From Acridotheres tristis (lineage: Eukaryota; Chordata; Aves; Passeriformes; Sturnidae), in contig CM072891.1 in the NCBI GenBank assembly GCA_037013685.1, positions 3,944,501 to 4,008,500 on the forward strand: a stretch of 64,000 nt of DNA, written 5' to 3'. Below, piece after piece: positions 25,891-35,500 of the stretch. Within the stretch, counting starts at the first letter, position 1, and every line of letters starts with the position of its first letter. The position numbers were made by a program, and so were the translations under genes. The notes below the pieces were generated by a model. It had not been told where the DNA came from. It did no database searches and was given only the letters and a program-made list of their open reading frames with translations.

Positions 25891-27428
25891 TGCACTGGGT
25901 TTGTGCTGCAAGGTTTTGATAGCAGGGGAGCTACAGCAGTGAGAAGCTGCCAGAAGCTTCCCTATATCCAACAGAGCAAATTCCAGGAGGCTCCAGGACT
26001 GACTCACCACTGATCGAGGCTGAGACAGTCAGCAATGGTAGTAACACCTCTGTGATGACAATTTAACAAGGAAAACAGAAATTATTACACAAAAGCAGTT
26101 GTGGCCAGAGAATAGAAGAGTGAGAACGTGAAAGAAACAACTCTGCAGATGTAAGGTCAGTGGAGAAGGGGGCAGGAGGTGCTCCAGGTACTAGAGTTGA
26201 GATTCCCCTGCAGCCCATGGTGCAGACCATGGTGAGGCAGCTGTGCTCCTGCAGCCCAGGGAGATCCACAGGGACACAGAGATCCACCTGCAGCCCTTGA
26301 AGGTCCATGGGGACACAGAGACCCACCTGCAGCCCCTGGAGGTCCATGGGGACACAGAGACCCACCTGCAGCCCCTGGAGGTCCACAGGGACACAGAGAT
26401 CCACCTGCAGCCCCTGGAGGTCCATGGGGACACAGAGATCCACCTGCAGCCCCTGGAGGTCCATGGGGACACAGAGATCCACCTGCAGCCCCTGGAGGTC
26501 CATGGGGACACAGAGACCCACCTGCAGCCCCTGGAGGTCCATGGGGACACAGAGATCCACCTGCAGCCCATGGAGGTTTATGGGGGACACAGAGATCCAC
26601 CTGCAGCCCCTGGAGGTCCATGGGGACACAGAGACCCACCTGCAGCCCCTGGAGGTCCATGGGGACACAGAGACCCACCTGCAGCCCCTGGAGGTCCATG
26701 GGGACACAGAGATCCACCTGCAGCCCATGGAGGTTTATGGGGGACACAGAGACCCACCTGCAGGCCCTGGAGGAGACCCACACTGCAGCAGGGGATGCCT
26801 GAGAGGAGGCTGTGATTGAACCATGGAGGTCTGTGCTGGAGCAGGCTCCTGCAGACCCATGAAGAGAGAAGCCCACATTGGAGCAGGATTTACTAATATG
26901 ACTTGTGACCCTATGGGGACCCATACTGGAGCAGTTTGTGAAGAACTGTAGCCCATGGGGAGGATTCACATTGGAGAATTTTGTGAGGACAATCTTCTGT
27001 GGGAGGGACCCCACAATGGACGGGGGAAAGAAGGACTTCTCTTCCTCAGGAGGAAGCAGCAGCAGAGAAAACACGATGGAGTCATTGTAATCCTCATTCC
27101 CCATCTCCCTGCATGGCTGTGGGGGAGGAGACCGATAATCAGGAATAAAGTTAAGCCCAGGAAGGAGGGAGGCATGAGGAGAAGGTGTTTTTAAAATTTG
27201 TTTCACTTCTCATCCTCCAACTCTGATTTTGATTGGTGATAAAGTCAATTAATTTCTTCAAGCTGGGTCTGTTTTGCCCATGATGGTAATCAGTGAGTGA
27301 TCTCTCCTTGCCCTTATCTCAACTCATGAACCTTTGGTCATATTTTCTCTCCCTTGTCCAGTTGAGGAAGGGAGTGACAGAGAGGCTTTGGTAGCCACCT
27401 GGCATCCAGTCAGAGTCAAGCCACCACA
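25891..27428 (-). mobile_element. Solo LTR of an avian endogenous retrovirus, about 1.54 kb
   Basis: The element reads 5'-TGTGGTGGCTTGACTC...CCCAGTGCA-3' on the minus strand, with canonical TG...CA ends and an exact ATGGT duplication on both sides. That fixes its limits to the base. I recognise both ends and the body as a long LTR common in bird genomes: the 5' part with the CACCTGG-type segment, the CACCAATCAAAATC segment, the 'TGGAGCAG...CCCATGG' modules, and the 3' part ending before CAAACCCAGTGCA. No internal gag-pol-env region or second LTR is present, so it is a solo LTR left by LTR-LTR recombination. A CCAAT box on the minus strand lies near 27230. Length and TSD size fit an ERVL-like (class III) family, but the family name is inferred. 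The 350-codon minus frame inside it comes from the minisatellite and is not a viral gene. Confidence 0.92.
26245..26753. repeat. Minisatellite inside the LTR: thirteen 39/40-bp units
   Basis: Unit boundaries can be set after each GAGAT or GAGAC: starts at 26245, 26284, 26323, 26362, 26401, 26440, 26479, 26518, 26557, 26597, 26636, 26675 and 26714. Eleven units are 39 bp; two (26557-26596 and 26714-26753) are 40 bp with the variant GGAGGTTTATGGGGG. The first unit is the most diverged, and the array decays after 26753 into related GGAGCAG-type LTR sequence. Core blocks are CCACCTGCAGCCC, TGGAGGTCCATGG and GGACACAGAGA. Because 39 is divisible by 3, all frames on both strands stay open over long distances, which explains several spurious frames of 120-350 codons here. 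Confidence 0.97.
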
Positions 27429-27433
27429 ATGGT
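27429..27433. repeat. Target-site duplication ATGGT, right copy
   Basis: This is the exact partner of the ATGGT at 25886-25890. It directly abuts the CA that closes the LTR on the plus strand. The lack of any change between the copies agrees with a fairly recent insertion, although five bases carry little dating power. Confidence 0.9.
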
Positions 27434-30400
27434 ATTCAGCTAGGACCATTATATAAATAGTAGATTTTTTATTGTAGTGTTGATCCTGATCTATTATTTC
27501 CTCATTTTCCTATTTTTATCACTGGTACCAGCTGGTAGATATTTGAAATTAGACCTGAACAAATAATTGGATGTTTTGGTTCACTGACACAACTGAAAAA
27601 CTGGGAGTGGGGGAAGGGACTGATCATTTTAGACTGATTAGGAAGGATTATTTGTTTGGTTTTGGTTCTTAGCCACAGAACAATGAGGGGAAAAAAACCT
27701 GCTTCTGATAACATAAAATGATTATTTAATTTCTAGGTTGTGTACTTTATTTTAATTTTATAAAAATTTACTTCTATTTCCTATAAAAACTTCAAATTTT
27801 TTTTTCCCATTTTGATGCTGGCTTTAACTGTTCACCAAATTAGGGATCATTTTAACAAAGAATTTTTATCAACATAATTTATTTTTTTTAATGGAATACA
27901 ATATATGATCACAAATATTCTCCTAGCTCTACTTGAACTATCTCTGGATTATGACTTCCAGAATTAATTAAGTAGGAATCATACAGGAATCATTTTGTGT
28001 TTTTCTTATTCTTAGACTCCCTTAGAGAGTCAGCTCCCCGGAATGTATTAGGGAAGCTATGGAAACTGCCATATTATCTACTTTCTATTCCTTGCCACAG
28101 TTCCAGAAGGCATGTAGCAGTAAAGAATCACTGAGACACATGGAAGATATTATACCTACACTATGACCCTTTTGGCTGGCTGTATCTGGCACAAAGAGTA
28201 GTAGGGCAATGCTGAATCTTCATTTTTTGTAATCACATATAAACACTTCTCAGAAATATGATCAGTTGCACTAGGCAATGTTTAATGTACTTGCATATTT
28301 TAGCCTTTTGAGTAGGAAATTAGGTGTGTGGGGAAGTAGTGCAGATGCTTTTCTGATTTTCTAGCTTTGATGAGTTTTTTTTTCTTTGACATCACTATTT
28401 TAGGGTCACCACACAAATTCCTCTATTTCCAGAAAAATGCACTCAGTTGCTTCCTTGCCTAAACTTCTTTCAGTAGCAGCTGCAGAATTTAATTTCAGGA
28501 TCTTTTTTTTCAGAGGGTTCTGAGATTAAAAGGGATCAAATTTCCCCAACAAACAGTGCTTTCTATATATCTAGTCTTAAAAAACTTACAGATCTAACTA
28601 AAGAGGTACAATCCCTATAAAACAAATACAAGGGTCTCTTCCTTATTTTTTGTGTTGCTTCTCTGAGAACTTCCTGTGTGTGCTTGGTAGAGTGAAAATA
28701 AAGATCTCATCTTGCAGAATACACTGAATTATACTCTCTTACTTTTTAACCTGTTCACCAGCAAAATTCCTGTAATATCTAATGTAACATGCATGTCACT
28801 TTATTACTTTCAAGATACCAGAATAATTTCTTCAAGATTATGACCTTAATTTCCCTCTTCCACGGCTCTGAACGTATTTTTCTCTTATCTTATCATGATG
28901 AGAATGCAACTTCCTCCCCAGTGCCTTCTCTGTAACCTGGACAACCCTATTTTACTATGCCAAATTGTAAAATATGACTGAAAACTATTATGATGAAGCA
29001 AAACCCGATTCTGTGAATATATTCACTAGGCACTAAGTGCCTTCAACAGTTTTTTGATACCTGTGTCCTATTATATTTCCACACAGCAGAAGTGGGTGCA
29101 TGGTCACTAAATGGGCAAGGCTATTTACTGTGCGAGGGGTCAGAAAAAAAGAAAGTTGTGTACAAAACTTGCCAGAATTACAGTCTCATGGATCAAACAA
29201 AGCTAAAATTTTTCTTGGTTGAAAACTGCAATCAAGGTTGGCAGGTTTTCATCCCTGCTTTTGGTTTGATAAAACCAATTAGGTAGTTGAGATGAATAAA
29301 ATAAATGTTTTTATTTGTAATTTTGGAACAAATTGGAACAAATCTTTTTCACTTCTTTTGTTATGCAATCCTGCCAGAAATTTCTGTGAAGTAGCTTTTA
29401 AGTATTTGTACATATACACACAGACCCTGTACTTCCAAGGGAATTTGCAGTTCCTGCAAAGTTAAACGCATCTAAATTCAGACATTTACAATACAAGAAG
29501 AAATAACTTGGAGGTCTTTTTAAATTTCATAGGTCAAGCCTTTAATGAGAATTGGAAGGTGGGAATTGGAATGCTTTCATAAAATTTTCAAGGGCCACAA
29601 CATTTAAATTATTGTGTTATATAAACAGATGTACTAAATGTAAAGAGGTGTAAAGAATTTGCCTCCATTTACATTCTACAGAGAGCAATAATAAATTTAA
29701 ACATAACAAATGTGTGTCCACCAGCTAAGCAAGTGTCCTTCAGCAGGGGTAAGGGGGACATAGAGACAGAAAAAACCTGCCCTAGCATAATACCATTAAT
29801 AATGTTTCTTTTACTTCTCTTTTAAGCTACAGTTTTAAAAAGCAATAATACATTCATGATTTCAGTGTGTCTCATTCCATGTTTAGATTCTGATCTGCCA
29901 CAATTGTTACATGAAATTACGTCGCAGTTACTTCAACCAGAAACACAAAAGGGTTATGACTTCCTTGTTTCAAAAGACAGAATTTATAGCTAAAGGGCCT
30001 ATTCTTCTCTCAAAGAGCACATATAACACTAATTAAGGGCAATGGGAATGACATGTCTCTACTACGAGGAAAACGTAAAATTTCATTAAAATATTTGTTA
30101 GTAATAATGTCAATTATTAAAGTTTATAGTATCAATTTAAAAGAACTAGGTCGTTTTGAGAACTTTTTATAATATTACTTTTTAATCTAAAAAAAAAAAT
30201 AAATCTGAGAACCATTTAGATAGTAGTAGAGAAACTGGGATGGAAAAACTTACATTTAACCCACAAATAAAAGTTAGAAAAGAGTTTAACAGGTATTTCT
30301 CCTTCAAATATTATTTTAAAAAATATGTTTTACCATTTATATAGTAAAAGATAGCTCATTATGCTGCTCATTGATAGAAATGTATTATTACAGCATATCA

Positions 30401-33400
30401 AGTCTCAGTATCTTGGATCTCAAAAACTATTATTTTTCATTTTTGTATGATCCAGTATTCATTAATGCAATTAATTAGTAATCATAGCTTGTATTAAATG
30501 TTTAAATGCTTCCTCAATGCCTCAGTTATGAAATATTTTGCATTCAGTTCTAAATTTTACTTTAGATGTCATTAGAAGAAATATGAATGCTTGAAGCAAC
30601 AAAATTTCGGTTAGTTCAGTTTAAGCTTTTATTTTGTAATGCATAACTTGTTTAAAGGATGGATTTTAAATATTATGTAATTAGGCGTTTGAAAAGTTTT
30701 TGAAATACAGTCTTTCAGTAAGTAAAAACTTTTCTTATAACCCATTTAAATTATTTACTTCAATCATTTGGGAAACTAGCCATAATCATGATGACTATTT
30801 AATTAAGGCTTCTGCAGAACTTGACAACAATGCTAATAAAGCAATTGAGGAGATACAAGTAGTTGATCTTAATTGGAAGAGATGACACTATTTACAAGAA
30901 TAAATGACGGTAGCTAATCTCACATTCGTAATTATCAGTGATGGGCCTGCTTCAAAGGATGTTATGGTTCTTGTTTTCTTTAGCTGAGTCTCCCAAATAT
31001 ATGTGTTTATTCAGAGTTTACATGTTTATCTGAATTGTAAATGTAGCGATTTTTCATACAGGAAGCAGCCGAGTTGCCTCCTGGACCTCAACATTTCAGT
31101 GACGCAATAAGAAAAAGCTTTAGTATTTGCCACCCAAACAATCTCTCTTCTCCTTTTCATCTTTTGGAGTTATAAGCTCTAGCCTTGCAGTTTCCCAACA
31201 AAGAATGTATTTGATTATCTGGAGCAAAGGATGCCTGGCTGCTTTATTGGAAAACATTGGGCAACCATATCCTCTGACATCATCTATCTGCACCTTGCTA
31301 GGTGGAGCTCCATGCATCCTCTGGAATACTCTCTCTCTCTCTCTCTCCATTTGACAAACCTGGATGACAAGCCTAATACACAAATAATAGTGCCTTATAG
31401 CTCCTGGTATCCAGTTATTCCCTCTACAGGAACTCCAAATGTGAATGTAGGTCCAGGAGATGGTGTCACTGGGTCAGTATTTTCAAAATTAGTTATTTTA
31501 TTTAAACTATCAGATTCAGGAGAAAAGAATCTTATATGGCTGTTTTTTTCTTCATAAAGTATGAACTGTGTGCATAACAAGGTCCTGTATGTATATATAT
31601 ATAATTAAGCAATCTATGCTCATATCTAGACACCGTCTGAAAAAATCCAGTGAAAAGCACATATCTCTTGATATAATTATGTTTCTCTTTCTCTCTCAAC
31701 AAGGAGTTTATGAGATCCTGTGGATGTTAACTACTTACTGCTGGGCATTTTGGGGTGGTAATTAAGATATTTGAATTGTCATAATTTCCTGTCACCTTCT
31801 GTCACAGATTTTCTTTTAGTTTGTTTATGGCAGCAGGGCAAAATGTATTCTAGAACTGAAAACTTCAACTATTGCTATATGTGGACTACCTCAGGAAAAG
31901 TGAATGAAGCAATTTAAATTTTCATAATTTGGAATGCATATTGTGCTCTCCACACAGTTCATCTGAGAGCTTACATTGATAAGTAGGCACTGTAAATGAA
32001 ATTTGAAGAGAACTTTGGGGGCATATTTTCTTCATGGAAAGGATATGACTCTCTGGATGACCACATTCTCTGCAATGGAGCATGGCAGCAGATCAAGAGC
32101 AAACACTCTTAGTTCTCTCTAGTCTCACTGATAATGGTAATAATTGTTTCTGGAAACGTCTAGTGATTTTGTTATTGAAACCTCTTGTATCAGGATAGTT
32201 TATCTTCATTCAGTCCCAGTTTTTGATCTCTTGCTTGATGGCATGCAAAGACCTGAAGGAATAATAGTAACAGTGCTGGTGTTTGATGACTAGTAGCACT
32301 ATCAGTGTGATAAATCTATTGTAAAGCAAGAATTTCCATTCCTGTAATCTTCCACACTGTACATTGCATATACAGCATTTTGATTTGCACTAGGGATGTT
32401 TCCTGTATCTCACAAAAAACCCCAGAGGATCTCAGATAATTCTAGGAGAAGACATTGCAGCTGAAATTGAGGTACAATTCCTACCCTGACTAAAATTGGT
32501 TTACAACTTCTTAAATAAAATCTTGAGAAATTTTTTTCATGTGAGGAAATACCAAAAGGAAACAAAAAAGCAGAAAAGGTCATACTGTGTTTCTAAATCG
32601 CTGTAAAAACATTTTCTTAGACTCAGATCGCCAGTGAATAGCAGGTGAAAGGCTTTGTGAACAATAGTCAAGCAAATAAGTTTTAATCCTAACAAATGTG
32701 CCTATCAAGCAGGATCATTTTCAAAATATTGATGGATCCATTGACATTGCTGTTTCCCCTTCTCATTAGACTACCTCTTGTTCTTAGGAGTCAATTGTTT
32801 TCCATACAAGGAATGTGTATGCCTCCTGCCTGCACATTTTTCTGTGGCTTGCATTAGCGTTTTCTAAACAGCTTATCACATGCTATTTATCATAGGGATG
32901 ACTTTGATACCTTTGTGTGAGATCCTCAGACCCCCTCTTCTGATTATTAAATCATGGTGCCTATTCCATTACATCATATTCATAATGAATTACTTCATCC
33001 ATCAATTATTGCAGAACTATTCTCATATCATGATAATGATATGGACTTTTTGCACCATTCAAAAAGGGTGTATAGCAAACAACCCTGCCTTCAACAAAAT
33101 ATGAAAATGAAATTGAAACAGGGAGCAGTCAGCAGTTGTGATATCTGTGAATGCACTGCCAATAGTAACATCATTGTGAGGAGTGGCACACTTTCTTCCA
33201 CCAAAAAAATGCAGTGTATACAGGAAATGACAAAACAAAAGGTATAGCATGCATTAGCACTATATTCTTCGGGTATTTCCCTATTCTGCATTGATAGTAG
33301 TTATTTCATCGCTTTAGACACAAAAACCAGTCATTTAATGGAAAATAAATTGGCAATATTAGTTTTACAGAGCTCTGATTCTTCTGCTGTACAAGTGTTT

Positions 33401-33441
33401 TTGTTTAACAGTTCTAAGATAGAAACAGTACAGGGGGGTTT
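27434..33441. other. Noncoding stretch, some possibly constrained
   Basis: No gene or transposable element is recognised. There is a short (CT)n run at 31331-31348. The segment at about 30560-30960 is AT-rich but not low-complexity, has many TAATTA-like cores and contains a 61-codon frame. It has the look of conserved noncoding DNA, which I cannot test. A frame at 31231-31557 (108 codons) crosses the CT run and is unrecognised. Confidence 0.4.
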
Positions 33442-34285
33442 TCACAGAATCATAGAAATGCTGCATTGACACAGATCTTCAGCAATATCTAGTCCTCTGC
33501 TATAAGGAAGAATATGTATACAAATGTTGTACATATTTGTTGTACAAATATATATACAATTGGAAAAAAATGGAAAAAACCCAATCTCTTCTTGACCTAA
33601 CCTAATCAAATGATCCTTTATGCCAAAACAATTTTCCTTACATATTTACCCTAAAATTCTGCCATTACAAATTAATTTTCTGTCTTTGCAACTTATACTT
33701 GCAGGTCATGTATGCTAAATCCTTTAATTCTGCTTGCTATCTTTCCACCCCATTTTAAACTTTATTCCATAGCCCTAACCCTGTGCTACTAAAAATTGAA
33801 CACACAATTCCAGTTGCAAATTTTTGGTGCTTTGCAGAGAATAATAATTATTCTGGTCTTAAATGCAACAATCTTATTAATACATGACAAAATGACATTA
33901 GGGGTTGGCTTTTTGGGTTTTGTTTTAGTTTGTTGTTGTTTCGTGGCATTGATTGTTTTATTTCCCCCCCCCAAATATCATTATTTGTTTTTTTCATCTT
34001 GGATCTAGTTTCATTATTCCTTCTCTTTTTCTCAGAATTTTTATTTATGCAGTTAGGTGGAAGTAGGGGGACAATTTCCCCTTAATACTGTGCTGTTGTT
34101 TGTACTGAATTTTATGTTACTGCTTTCAGATCCTTCTTGAAATTTACCAAGGTCTCTTTGAATTCTAACCATATTCCCCAGAATTCTCAGATCCACCTTG
34201 ACTCAGTGTCATTTTCAAATTCCACCATCACAGTTGCAATTCAATTATCCACATTGTTAATCAAAATACAAACACCTGGATAATG
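33442..34285 (-). mobile_element. Old CR1 LINE copy, 3' end to reverse-transcriptase region
   Basis: It starts on the plus strand with TTCACAGAATCATAGAAATG, the reverse complement of the CR1 3' terminus. It then follows, block by block, the reverse-complement order of an ancient amniote CR1: a 'GGTCATGTATGCTAAATCCTT' block at about 33700, 'TTGAACACACAATTCCAGTTG' at about 33797, and 'ACTGAATTTTATG...TCCTT' at about 34105. The next blocks are 'TTTGAATTCTAACC...CCCCAG' and 'AGTGTCATTTTCAAATT' at about 34155-34220, the last being the antisense of the FADD region of the reverse transcriptase. The copy is strongly diverged and carries insertions such as a T/G-rich stretch and C9 near 33900-33972. 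No ORF survives. The right end is approximate. Confidence 0.82.
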
Positions 34286-35243
34286 AGATAGATAGTCCCC
34301 TTTTTCTATAGATTAAGTGGAATATTTTGGAGAATCACACCATGGTGTACACTGGAGTTCTATTTTGCTTTAGTATGCTTTGAAAACTGATTTACACTAA
34401 CATATTCTGTGGTCAGTCTGTCTTGATGGATGCAGCATCCCACAATGAGCATTCCATGTCCAGGAGCCCTGTAACTGTGCTTCATGCCTAAGGGGTTAAG
34501 CTTAATGGCACAACGATGTTGAGTCCAGCACCACTGCATCCATTAAAAACAGTATCTTATTTTAGTAGCTGATAGCAACAGACATAATACTTGTCATTGA
34601 TTTTATAGGTTGAGTTTGCATCATAATATATTGACATTGTGCTTTTATATAAGACTTGCTTCGGGGTGTAGCTGCATTCTACACTGAATAACAAGCTAAT
34701 AAAAACTGTAGCAGAAACAGCTTTACGACCCTCCATTGACTTGTGTTTTACATTGTATTATCTTATTGCAGACATCTGAATTAAAGGTTAACAAACACTA
34801 TTTAATGGGTTGTCGGAATGAATGTACAGTACATGAATACATGCCTAGCAATGTCTATCAGTTATCCTACTGTACATGCATTGTGAGTTGGATGAAGACA
34901 AGACAGTAAATGGGTGATGGCTCCTGACTGACTCTTTTTAGTAGTATGAAATAGCACATTTTGTTATACTTCCTCCAATTAAGTGCATATCTACCATTAA
35001 AGCAATCTGTCATCATTTTAACAATGTCATTAACTTCTACAGTGTCTCACAGATGCTTTGTTCTTCCTTCAAAATTAGCAGCACATACATTTATATAGAA
35101 ACTTCGAAATGCAAAATAGGGAAAACAAGTTTAAGAAGTCATCATCTGTAAATTATATAAATAATAAAAAAGTGGTTACAGAGGAAGTGCGACTGCTTTA
35201 AAAAGAAAAAGTACATAGTACTTAATCTGCAGAAAATGTACAG
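34286..35243. other. Candidate conserved noncoding element
   Basis: There is no gene or repeat family. The part at about 34660-35080 is of mixed composition with homeodomain-type ATTA cores and a TGTCATCATTTT block. It also holds a 10-bp inverted repeat (ATGTACAGTA at 34822-34831, TACTGTACAT at 34868-34877). These features resemble vertebrate developmental enhancers, but conservation cannot be seen from one sequence; the call is an inference from texture only. Confidence 0.25.
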
Positions 35244-35500
35244 TAATAAAAATGTACTAACCTATAAAAATATAAATTATTTTTCTCTCTCTGGTAATTA
35301 TAAGGAAATATGGTTTACCATACTATAAAAATGTACTACCCTATAAAAATATACTAAATTATTTGTCTATCTATAGTAATTATCAGGAAATATGGTTTAC
35401 AATAGAACAAAAAGTACTAAGCCTGTAAAAATACACTAAATTACACTTCTAGCTATAGCAATTATTAGAAAATATGGTTTACAACTCATAAAAGTGCATT
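35244..35500 (+). repeat. About 80-bp unit in three imperfect tandem copies
   Basis: The landmark AAAAATGTACTA occurs at 35248 and 35327, with AAAAAGTACTA at 35409; CTATAAAAATA-like and AAATATGGTTTAC blocks recur in each copy at matching offsets. The periods are about 79 and 81 bp. Copies 1 and 2 are closer to each other than to copy 3. A partial fourth copy seems to begin after 35485 (CATAAAAGTGCATTTT). The divergence shows the array is old; it is not a known satellite or transposon to me. Confidence 0.9.
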
